Source of the DNA: Microglena sp. YARC
Taxonomy: Eukaryota; Chlorophyta; Chlorophyceae; Chlamydomonadales; Chlamydomonadaceae
Assembly (NCBI GenBank): GCA_022414725.1
Contig: CM039462.1
Location: 12,937,610 to 13,001,609, forward strand
Direction: 5' to 3'
DNA: 64,000 bases
Both the position numbers and the translations under genes were made by a program. This document shows, piece by piece, positions 10,847 through 19,226 of the stretch. Positions within the stretch are counted from its first letter, which is position 1; each line of letters opens with the position of its first letter. The notes under the pieces were generated by a model. That model saw nothing but the letters and a program-made list of their open reading frames with translations. It was not told the origin of the DNA and searched no databases.

Positions 10847-12196
10847 TGATTAGCCTTTCGCCCCTATATTTCCGGTATCTTTTTCTTGGGTCTAAAAGGG
10901 TTCTTTCTTTTAGGGTTCTTTTGCTTTTTCACAAACACGTAAAATAAGCTTGCTCTGAAGTGAGGCATCTTGTTCAAAACACCACACCACCTGACACATA
11001 AAATCCCCCCCACGCACAAACACGGAACATAAACTTACTCTGAAGTGAGGCATCTTGTCCAAAACACGACAGCCACCTGCCACACAAAATCCCCCACACA
11101 CTAACACGTAAAAATAAACTTACTCTGAAGTGAGGCATCTTGTCCATGTGCTCAAGCTCCAAGAAAAGGAAGTGAGTGTCTCTGTTTGTCTCGTCCAAGA
11201 GGTCCAGCACCATATTCAGCATGAAAAAGTTCACCCTGCTGATCCACAAACTTAGTTGTTTAAACTTGTGAGCCACTGCTCCACCTTGTTCCTCCTTGAA
11301 GGTCTTGTGTGCTTCTTGGAACTGTTTGCACCTTAGAAGGATATTGAAGGGGGGGAGGGGGGGGGGGGGGGGGGGGATTTAAGGGGGTCCGGGCGAGTTA
11401 TGGTACAGTGTGGTGTGGTACGGAACGATATGGAACGGAACGGTGTGGTGTGGTAAGGTAAGGTACGGTGTGGTGTGGTACGGCATGGTGTGTTGTGGTA
11501 AGGTATGGTGTGGAACAGCACGGTGTGGTGTGGTAAGGTAAGGTACGGTGTGGTGTGGTAAGGCATGGTGTGGTGTGGTGTGGTAAGGTATGGTGTAGAA
11601 CAGCACGGTGTGGTGTGTGAAGGTATGGTGTGGTGTGCTGTACCACATCACACTATACCACACCATACATTACCACACCACACCATATGGTGTGGTGTGG
11701 TGTGGTGTGGTGTGGACGTGTGGTGTGGTAAGGTATGGTGTGGTGTGGTGTGGTAAGGTGTGGTGCGGTAAGGTATGGTGTGGTGTGGTAAGGTATGGTG
11801 TGGTAAGGCATGGTGTGGTAGGGTATGGTGTGGTGTGATGTGGTACGGCACGGTACGGTATAGGCGGCCCTGCATGGAACATAATGGTGTGGTGTAGGCT
11901 AAGCTAGGCTAGGCTAGACAAGGCAGGGGCAGGGGCAGGGGCAGGGGCGGGTAGGACATGGAGATGGCATGACATGGCATGGTAATGGCATGACATGGCA
12001 TGTGATCATGGTGGTGGAGATCTCACTGGAGTTTGTGAAATGCCCAGGCTGTCTTCTGGCACTCCTTTCCACAGTAGGAGACGCTTTTGCATCCCTTGCA
12101 TAACTGAATCTTCTTGCCTTCCTCCTTACCCATGAGGCATTCGCTACATCTGTCTAAAAGCAACCGGGGGGAAACGCTGGTGCCGGCGTAACTCAT
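9567..12196 (-). CDS. MYND zinc-finger protein, three exons (213 aa)
   Basis: Reconstructed from exons 12196-12027, 11331-11124 and 9830-9567. MYND fingers are protein-protein interaction modules of transcriptional regulators and SMYD-type proteins. Residues C17, C20, C33, C36, C42, C46, H54 and C58 give the complete MYND ligand pattern. The last cysteine comes from exon 2, because the phase-2 junction CA|G restores HKLQC across the splice, which strongly supports the model. The rest (about 155 aa) is mostly helical-looking and unrecognised. Donors are GTGAGA and GTAAGT; acceptors are CTAAG and TCGCAG. Intron 1 carries a GGTGT satellite. Intron 2 carries tandem copies of the exon 2 donor and the exon 3 acceptor. 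The start ATG at 12196 is the only in-frame ATG before the finger. There is no SET domain, so I do not call it a methyltransferase. Confidence 0.75.
9831..9985 (-). repeat. Tandem copies of the exon 3 acceptor, 33-40 bp units
   Basis: On the gene strand, three to four units read CTCCCAGATTAAAAAGTACA plus CCTTGCCCTACACCTTGGTA-type sequence. Each repeats the polypyrimidine-AG|ATTAAAAAGTAC junction used by exon 3. They lie directly 5' of the true acceptor. Confidence 0.85.
9990..10935. other. MYND intron 2 interior: repeat A fragment, GC-rich block, CA tract
   Basis: Bases 10022-10080 are a minus-orientation family A fragment (GGTTGGGCAAGCCCCTT). Bases 10115-10260 contain a GC-rich block (GTCGCCATTCCGTCGCCATT, CCCCCCGACCCC). 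Bases 10590-10665 are CA/CCA-rich. No exon is seen. Confidence 0.5.
10940..11123 (-). repeat. Tandem copies of the exon 2 donor, about 85-bp units
   Basis: The exon end ACAAGATGCCTCACTTCAGA followed by GTAAGT appears as the true copy (ending 11124) and again near 11039 and 10956, with TGTGTGGGGGATTTTGTGTG between. The middle copy keeps GTAAGT. The distal copy has GCAAGC and has lost the GT. Confidence 0.85.
11124..11331 (-). CDS. MYND gene exon 2
   Basis: Acceptor CTAAG then G|TGC, completing Q57 and giving C58 of the finger. It continues KQFQEAHKTFKEEQ, then a helical stretch RVNFFMLNMVLDLLDE, and ends MPHFR|GTAAGT. The donor is a strong consensus. Confidence 0.75.
11345..11850. repeat. Poly-G run and GGTGTGGTAAGGTATG satellite in MYND intron 1
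   Basis: A G-run of about 30 bases (11347-11376) precedes pentamer-based GGTGT/GGTAA/GGTAC repeats. Around 11640-11690 a segment is inverted (ACCACATCACACTATACC) relative to the rest. Confidence 0.9.
12027..12196 (-). CDS. MYND gene exon 1
   Basis: ATG at 12196 opens with MSYAGTSVSPRLLL, followed by CSECLMGKEEGKK and the CKGCKSVSYCGKEC core. It is 56 codons plus two bases and ends CTCCA|GTGAGA. Without splicing the frame stops at TGA immediately after the junction, so it is too short to be found by ORF length alone. Confidence 0.75.
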
Positions 12197-12330
12197 CGAG
12201 AAAGACGGAAGGGAATAAAACAGGAAGAAGCCAGGAGGCGTAGCTAAAAGTTTGCACTGGCGTTTTCTAACTTACTTCAATGATAATCTCGAGATCTAGG
12301 GAAACATACCGTAGCTCCTACCACGCATTA

Positions 12331-12972
12331 GGGTGTGTTTCCACAGGACTTTTTAGCCTTCCCGTGGATTAGGTTCCAGGTGTCGACCTGGCAGCTCAAC
12401 TGAACCCAACTGACAATCCCCGGAGAATCCCGAAGTGCTTGATTCGCCCGAAGGACTTCGGAGTTTCGGTTGGGTTCAGTTGAGCTGACAGGTCAACTGC
12501 TGGACCCCAATCCACGGGAAGCCCAAGCGACAGAGCAAAAGAGAGAGCCGCTGTGAAGTAAAAGCTGAAGTTGTCACAACGCAAACAATGACACGCCTTG
12601 TCGATTTTGTGTGTCGACCCTGCAGCGATTCTCCTGGGATGCTGATGTGGACTCCGGGGAGACTCCAAAATCTCCAGGGGTGGGCGGCATGTTCCCCCGA
12701 AACTTTTCTCTTGGAAATCCAGGGGAAAGTCGTTAATCGTCCGTCCGTTTTGTACTTTTAACCGTCATTTTTTCGTAAATATTCCGAAATATTCAAAAAT
12801 ACCCAGGGGTAAAGATTCGACGACCTGTCGCGAAGATTTGCCGACTTGGAACTCCGGGGATTCTCCGGGGAGACTCCGGGGAACCCCTGTGGAAACAAAA
12901 TTGCCTACCTGGCACCGGGGAGGGTTTACTTTTTGTTTCCGGGGACGCGAAAATCTCTGTGGAAACACACCC
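12331..12972. mobile_element. PIF/Harbinger-like MITE with internal foldback
   Basis: Perfect 16-bp terminal inverted repeats, GGGTGTGTTTCCACAG (12331-12346) and CTGTGGAAACACACCC (12957-12972), are flanked by tta on both sides (12328-12330, 12973-12975). A TWA target duplication with a GGG-starting terminus is characteristic of PIF/Harbinger. Inside, about 12364-12530, two roughly 50-base arms (CCCGTGGATTAGG and AGCTCAACTGAACCCAAC with their complements) could fold around a roughly 65-base loop. There is no transposase. It sits between the divergent MYND and F-box genes. Confidence 0.85.
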
Positions 12973-12975
12973 TTA

Positions 12976-13308
12976 ATCTCCGCAGCACGCTCCGCACAGC
13001 GCACAGCCCAGTGCAGTCTTACAGTCTACAGCCCCCCAGAAACCATACCCTGCTGGCCCTGCTCCTCACCCTCCTGCCAAACCCCTCGCGGCTGATTTCT
13101 TTATCCCGCAAAGCGTGCCTAGAAGAGCTGCCTAGAAGCTGACAAGGGCTGCCAAGAAGGGCTGCCGAGAACCTGACAAAAAAACCGAAAGTTTAAATTC
13201 CGGCCCAACGCATGTAGAAATCCGCTGCTAATATTTTTAGTGAAAGCGACACCCTACGCGGTGTGCCAACAGCTTTTTCTTGTTTCCCGCTCAGTACTTC
13301 ACAGCTTC
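12976..13308. promoter_or_regulatory. Upstream region of the F-box/ankyrin gene
   Basis: This is the gap between the PIF MITE and the preferred F-box ATG. It contains one AGAGCTGCCTAGAAGCTGAC palindrome (about 13122-13141). I see no convincing TATA box. An upstream in-frame ATG at 13240 would add 23 residues. Confidence 0.35.
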
Positions 13309-14694
13309 ATGTCGCGTCTCTCTAAGCTTCCCTCAGAACTTGTGACAGATGTGGTGCTGCGCGCGCTTCATCTGAAGGCCCCCGTTTGCGACATATCCAC
13401 TGTTTGCCGCTCCTGGCATTTGATCGTGGAGAGCAATCTTCTTGATGTGTTGCTGCTCGGAACGGATCCGTACATGCTTCTCCATCGAGCCATGAAGAAT
13501 AGCAAAACAGATGTGGCCATTGAACTAGTTTCTAGGCCCGGATCCTTGGAAGAGTCTGGAAATGCTCTGGAGCTGATCGCCATGGAGGGACCTGCGGACT
13601 TGGCCAGGCGCCTGATGCATGCCCCACACCATGCTCCCCCTGCTGACTGGAATAACGGAGTGGCCCTATTGGCTGCAGCAGGGAGAGGCGACCCTGAAAT
13701 AGTGCGCCTGTTTCTGGATGCCTCAGAGAACCCTGCTCGTGCTGATTGTCGAGGCGGAGCGCCAATCGAGCAAGCGGTATATTCTGGTAGCAAGGAGGTA
13801 GTCCGGCTGCTGTTGAATGCCACTGAGCATCCAGCTCGTGCTGATAGCGGAGAATTCGGACTTCCGTTCGTAGCATGTGCTGGCGACATTGAGTTAGTGC
13901 AGCTGTTGCTGAATGTCCCACATCATCCTGACCGTGCTAGTGACAATCAGGGAAAGGCACTTTGGGAAGCAGCAGCTCTCGGCCACACTGAGGTAGTGCG
14001 GCTGTTGCTGGAAGCCCCACAGCACCCTGCTCATGCTGATTGTCAACATGGAAATGCTTTTGTGCAAGCAGCAGCTGGCGGCCACCTAGAGGTAGTGCGC
14101 CTGTTGCTGGATGCCAGACAGCATCCTGCTCACGCTGACAGTCAAGATGGAGAGGCTCTTGTGCGAGCAGCGGCTAGAGGCCACCTAGAGGTGATGCACC
14201 TGTTGCTGGATGCCCGTCAGCATCCTGCTCACGCTGACAGTCAAGATGGAGAGGCTCTTGTGCGAGCAGCAGCTAGAGACCACCTAGAGGTGGTGCACCT
14301 GTTGCTGGATGCTCCACAGCATCCGGCCCATGCTGACTGCAAAAACGGCAAGGCTCTTGTGCGAGCAGCAGCTGGAGGCCACCTGGAGGTAGTGTGCCTT
14401 TTGTTGGGTGCCCCACATCATCCTGCTCGTTCCGATTGTAGAGATGGACAGGCTCTTGTGGCAGCACAATCCGGCGACCACATGGAGGTCGTACGCATGT
14501 TAAGGACTTATATAGATAGTTGTTACAATCAAAGGGTAGTAGGCCAAATAGGCAAAAGGGACTTGCCCAACCATGGCAGTAGGTGCTGTAACCAACAAGT
14601 TCTATGCAGCGTCGCCTGCGACGCTAAAAATTTGCGGAAACGACGGAGCGACAGGTGGCAACGGAAGCGAGTTAGTTACAAAACCGTTGGCTGA
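13309..14694 (+). CDS. F-box/ankyrin-repeat protein, 3' end replaced by repeats
   Basis: An intronless frame. The preferred start at 13309 opens MSRLSKLPSELVTDVVLRAL, an F-box core (about residues 3-45), followed by some nine ankyrin-like units of about 33 residues. The unit consensus resembles DGEALVRAAARGHLEVV-RLLLDAPQHPAHADSQ. F-box proteins recruit substrates to SCF ubiquitin ligases through such repeat domains; here the target is unknown. After HMEVVRMLRTY (about 14511) the frame runs into dispersed repeats A and B and ends at 14694. A matching continuation (GDHMEVVRTLQDLCEANR) resumes at about 14829 and ends at 14991, so the last roughly 60 codons read today are repeat-derived. The ankyrin part has no frameshift. 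Confidence 0.75.
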   Translation: MSRLSKLPSELVTDVVLRALHLKAPVCDISTVCRSWHLIVESNLLDVLLLGTDPYMLLHRAMKNSKTDVAIELVSRPGSLEESGNALELIAMEGPADLARRLMHAPHHAPPADWNNGVALLAAAGRGDPEIVRLFLDASENPARADCRGGAPIEQAVYSGSKEVVRLLLNATEHPARADSGEFGLPFVACAGDIELVQLLLNVPHHPDRASDNQGKALWEAAALGHTEVVRLLLEAPQHPAHADCQHGNAFVQAAAGGHLEVVRLLLDARQHPAHADSQDGEALVRAAARGHLEVMHLLLDARQHPAHADSQDGEALVRAAARDHLEVVHLLLDAPQHPAHADCKNGKALVRAAAGGHLEVVCLLLGAPHHPARSDCRDGQALVAAQSGDHMEVVRMLRTYIDSCYNQRVVGQIGKRDLPNHGSRCCNQQVLCSVACDAKNLRKRRSDRWQRKRVSYKTVG

Positions 14695-14828
14695 CGTGTC
14701 AGGCTTCATCACGGTCAGATGGATGGATGGATGGATGGATGGGCGACCGGACAAATTGGTAACACTGGGGGCTCCCGCCCCCCAGAAGGGGGGGGTCCGC
14801 CATAAAAACACTGCTGAACCCCAACCAT
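14518..14828. mobile_element. Nested insertion in the ankyrin gene: repeat B inside repeat A
   Basis: Family A begins at about 14520 (TTACAATCAAAGGGTAGTAGG) and resumes at about 14813 (CTGAACCCCAACCATCGG). Between them is a B copy (about 14590-14812) from AACAAGTTCTATGCAGCGTCG to GGGGGGGTCCGCCATAAA, with an internal (ATGG)n run. Gene sequence CGGCGACCACATGGAGGT occurs on both sides (14491 and 14829), either a duplication made on insertion or neighbouring ankyrin units. Confidence 0.75.
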
Positions 14829-14991
14829 CGGCGACCACATGGAGGTAGTGCGCACGTTACAGGACTTGTGCGAAGCGAATCGAGTGGGGGAAAACTTGTT
14901 GTCAGATTGGGAGAACTACAACTTCAGTAGCATGCCCAGTGTTTCTCTTTTCAGCTTAAAACAGGAGCTTCTAGGCAGCTCCCCTGACTAG
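14829..14991 (+). pseudogene. Stranded 3' end of the F-box/ankyrin gene
   Basis: Reads GDHMEVVRTLQDLCEANRVG through SMPSVSLFSLKQELLGSSPD and TAG at 14989-14991, in register with an ankyrin unit. It has no start of its own and looks like the pre-insertion C-terminus. The last eight codons lie inside the dispersed AGCTTCTAGGCAGCTCC motif. Confidence 0.55.
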
Positions 14992-14999
14992 CTATTCGG

Positions 15000-15483
15000 C
15001 CCAAAGCTAATGCTACCTATTGGGTCTGGAAGCTGACAGAATGTGCTGTCCAGAAATTTCGAAATCTTGGGTCTTAGCTCGGTGGCTGGCTTAGGGAGCT
15101 GCCTAGAAGCTGCTGCTCGTAGCTGAAAAGAAAAACTATGAGCACTATGGAGTCAACAGGACTTTTTTCCACTGCAAATTTGGAGATACCTACTTAAAAG
15201 GAAGAATCAAATTGTGGGCACTTCCCTTTGTTTTGAAGTTGTGCGGATAAAATGAAGAAGAAAAGTGATTTGTTCGAGTTCACATTTTCCTGTTTTTTGT
15301 TTTTTCCTGCGGAAGACGGGGAGCAGCCAAATTGCTAGCTGGACCTATGTAACCAAGTTCAAGTACCTGCTGTGTGCGCAGGAAGCTATTGGAAAGAGGT
15401 AAGGGGGGGTGAGGAAGGGGAGGGGGGGGGGGGGGGGGGGGGGAGGGGGGGATGGCGAGCAGCCAAATTGCTAGCTGGACCTA
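15000..15483. other. Intergenic with CTAGAAGC palindromes and a poly-G run
   Basis: The AGCTGCCTAGAAGCTGCTGC motif is at about 15096-15115. A G-run of about 35 bases is at 15420-15455. No gene is seen. Confidence 0.5.
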
Positions 15484-15561
15484 TAAGCACAGAGTCTCAT
15501 ACACCCTCGCGGTGTCAAGTAGACTTTAACATGTAATGTAATGTAATGTAATGTAATGTAA
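15484..15561 (+). mobile_element. LINE 3' tail with (TGTAA)n, extreme 5' truncation
   Basis: AAGCACAGAGTCTCATACACCCTC, the CGCGGTGTCAAGTAGAC hairpin and five ATGTA repeats, matching the tails at 4900 and 24305. Confidence 0.75.
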
Positions 15562-15689
15562 CCAAGTTGAAGTTCTCTTTCAAAACGCTCGCTAAAGATT
15601 GAGTTTAAAAACACTTTGGACACTCGTTTCAGAAAAACAAATACCAGATGAGTGAAGAAAGCGCATTTTTTTTTAGTAGTGCTTTTTGG

Positions 15690-15948
15690 CACCGCGCACT
15701 TATATTTTTGGCCTGTGCGAATAAGCGCTGTTCGATTTGGCCATAAGTAGTACCCTGCTCGTTTGTTGGCGGCACGTGATAGATGCTGCCTTTTTGAGCC
15801 CCACTGCGAAACGCACAGTTTTTTGCAACCCCCTGTGGGCGTAGCAAGCAATTTTTGCGCTTTTTGCACTACAAAGCGCAGTTTTGTTTCTTTCAAGTGC
15901 GTTAAAGCGCTGGCCAATTTGGTCAATGGAAGTACCCTGGTGATAGAT
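15690..15948. mobile_element. Two overlapping or adjacent family C MITE remnants
   Basis: Right termini AAGTAGTACCCTG (about 15747-15759) and GGAAGTACCCTGG (about 15929-15941) follow family C interiors (TTTTTGAGCCCCACTGCG, TTTTGCACTACAAAGCGCAG). Confidence 0.55.
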
Positions 15949-16142
15949 GCTACCTGGCTGGTCCCAGCACCCCAGCACCCAAGCAATCAAGCCACTCACC
16001 AACCAACCAACCAACAAAACAACTAACCAACCCACCAAGACAAGACAAGCCATGCCAAGCTTCTTTTGGTAGTGGTGGTGGTGGTGGTGGTGCAAATAAA
16101 AAGCCAAGCCAAGCCAAGCGGCGCGTGACATATGCTACCTGG

Positions 16143-17199
16143 ACATCACTATATTGCAGGGGGAGACTGGAATGCAGCCTACTACCTTACTGATAGAAGC
16201 AACACAATCAAGCACCTGGAGGACCAGCCCCACTATCAACACCTTAATAAATATCCAATTCACATTCAACCGTCACCACGTCCCCATACTTACTCAGACA
16301 ACACTTCCTACAGTAGCAGGATAGATGACATCATTCTCATCAACCCCCCAACTGCAACCACGGTGACAGAAACTACACACCAAATGGGAGACACACTGGA
16401 TCACTTGACCCTGGAACAACACATTACCTCCTCTCTCTTTCCCCCTCCTAACCTTGACACACCACCTCACAATCCAACACCTCAATTGCAGCTTCCCCTC
16501 AAGCAACAAGACATGGCCAAAGCTAAAGAGGCCATCTCTAATCAATTTCTCCATCAATTTCAGCACAGCCACATTAACATAGATAAAGCCTGGACTATAG
16601 CACAAACTTTACTGGGAGAAGATAAAACATCTGCACACATTCAATCTATTAGACAAGAACTCAAAGCCACCATACCAGAAGACCTTAACAGCATGACAAA
16701 TCATCTCATGGTCACTCTTCACCAAGCTCTCTCCATCATGACTGACACCTGCCCTACCAAGCCTAGTACACCAGGCACCTTCCTGCCAAGACAAACTGCT
16801 AAAACGTACAGAAGACTTAACTACCATATTAAACACATTAAAGCACTCCGAACAGCTTCCAACCACCTTGACCATAAACAATACATGGAACTTAGAAGCA
16901 CTCCACACACGGCAGGCACATACTCACCCACCACTAAAATTAAAATACGACAGCACTTTCAAAATTTACTCCTCTCTGACTATTGTCTCTCCTTAACTGC
17001 TGATATTAAACAAAGTATTACAGAATTACGTCACATGCAGGTTGCACTCAAAGAGGAGAGAGCAACCGCCTCCATTAAGAAATTCCGCCGCCGCCTCAGC
17101 ACACAGGCACGACAAACTCACAGGTATATTTTCTCTCCTGAAAATCACACACACACCCACTGCTCTACTGGACGCATCCACACACACACTCAGCACTAG
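16143..17199 (+). pseudogene. LINE ORF2: endonuclease C-terminal part and linker
   Basis: Begins in the APE-like endonuclease with IAGGDWNAAYYLTD, then HTYSDNTSYSSRIDDIILIN (the S-R-I-D motif) and MGDTLDHLTL. The catalytic N-terminal half is missing through 5' truncation. A helical linker leads toward the RT. The frame is lost in a CACACA tract near 17150 and resumes in another frame (17042-17410). Confidence 0.75.
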
Positions 17200-17273
17200 C
17201 ACCCAGGGTCTCCTGGAAGTTATGACTAAACATATGGGAAAACTCATGTCACCTCCCACTCCACCCATTTCAG

Positions 17274-18936
17274 ATGACTATACAAGACACGCCACCCCCC
17301 CTCCATGGGAAACACACACAGACAAATACCACTTGGAAACTCCAGCCAACTCCATACAAAACACTGCCTCTCCCTACACCTTTCTCTCCTCCTCAAACCA
17401 CCTATGCTGACTGTATTAGGAAACTCTCTACCAACAAAGCCACTGGCCCAGACGGCATACCTAATGAATTACTTATGTGCCTCCCACAGGAAATGCACCT
17501 CATCATACACAAACTCATGCAGCTAGTATGGATCCTGGGAGAAACACCAGACTGCTGGAAAACCTCACACACAGTCATGCTCTACAAAAAATCAGATCCT
17601 TGCTTACCTCAAAACTACAGGCCAATAGGCCTTAACAATGCTGTAGCCAAACTCTGGACCTCCCTTGTTACTAACACTATTACTACCTACTCTGAAACCA
17701 ACCACATTCTTAGCGCCTGCCAAGAAGGTTTCAGAAAAGACAAAAGTACATATAGACAACTCTTGACCCTACTCCACAACATTGAGGACGCTGCCCTCTT
17801 CCACCAGGACCTCTATGCTGCCTACTTTGACTTTAGCTCTGCTTTTAACATGATTGACCACCAAAAACTTCTCTGCATCATGCACAGCTTGGGTTACACC
17901 CACGACACTATAGACACTATTAAAGGAATATACACAAACTCTACTACACATATTCTCCTTAACAATACACCTGGCTCCCCCATCCCCATCACTAGGGGCA
18001 CCATCCAGGGAGATACTCTCTCCCCCCTACTCTTCATTATCTTTCTAGAACCCCTACACAGATGGCTCCGTTCTGGGGACGAGGATACAGAGCAGCATCC
18101 CTACCCTCCAAAACAGCAGATGAACACCACACCAGCAGCTTGGGGTATGCTGACGACACTGCTGTCCTAACCGGCAGCTCAGAGGACCTTCGCATCCAAT
18201 GTGGTAAAGTTCAAACTTTTAGCATCTGGTCGGGGCATTCCTCTTAACGCCACCAAATGTGTGGTCAGTGGCATACTCCACAAATCACACCCCTCTCAAC
18301 CTACTCACAACAACACTCTCAAACAAAGGCTAGATAAAATTCCACTAGGAAACTCCTATGCTACCTACCAGCCGCCTGACCAAGCCTACAAATACTTGGG
18401 GGGTTCACATCTCACTTACCTTAAATTGGAAAACTCAACTCCACTCTACTATTGAAACCATTCACAATAAAGGGCTGAGTATCCTCACCAAAGCTAAAAA
18501 CAGGGCGACCCCCACCCAATGCTTACGAATAATTTCACAATGTGTCAGAGCAGCTATTAAATACCCCATGATAGTAGCTCCCTTCTCACTAACCGACATT
18601 CATGTCATTGACAGAGCAGTATTAAAAACAGTTAAACTCTGCTGCTCCCTTCCCAGATCTTTTCCGACAAGAGCACTCCACCTCCCTAAAACAGAGGCAG
18701 GACTAGGGGTGCCCTCTCTACTCACTGAATATACCCAGATTACTGCAACAGCCCTCACCCAGTCCATGAACGACCAAGGTCACCTGGGAATCCTCACTAG
18801 AGCTCTCCTTAATAAATCAACTTCCACCATGACCACTCTAGATCCTCTCTCTCTATCCCGCAAGCAACTTAAGTGTATGTCCCTAGCCCGCCAGCTGGAA
18901 ATTATTAAAAAATCTGACAACAATTTCTTGGAATGA
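17274..18936 (+). pseudogene. LINE ORF2: reverse transcriptase domain
   Basis: RT motifs in order: NKATGPDGIPNELL, NYRPIGLNNAVAKLW, QEGFRKDKST, the motif A aspartate in AAYFDFSSAFNMIDH, GTIQGDTLSPLLFIIFLEPL, and catalytic YADDTAVL (about 18147-18170). The YADD motif is in a different frame from the rest, so an indel lies between about 18080 and 18140. A further shift near 18200-18360 leads into the thumb region (18358-18936). Confidence 0.85.
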
Positions 18937-19226
18937 CACAGAACTTCTTGACAAACTTAACATACACTCTCTTCCTCTCCCTCCACAGGCAATCCCTGTA
19001 TCACTCATGACTCCATTCCATGACCTGGACATCTATTCATACCATGACCTGGTCACCCCCATGGGAACTCACCTTGTCAGCACTACAGATTTCTCTCTTA
19101 TCACCTTACACAAAGTTACTAAACACCACAAACGGTCCCTGAACCGCCTCACCGCTCACCTCTCCTCCCTCCAAACTGTCGCCTCCCCAATACACTCTGA
19201 CCCGCTTCCCCTCTCACACCGACAAC

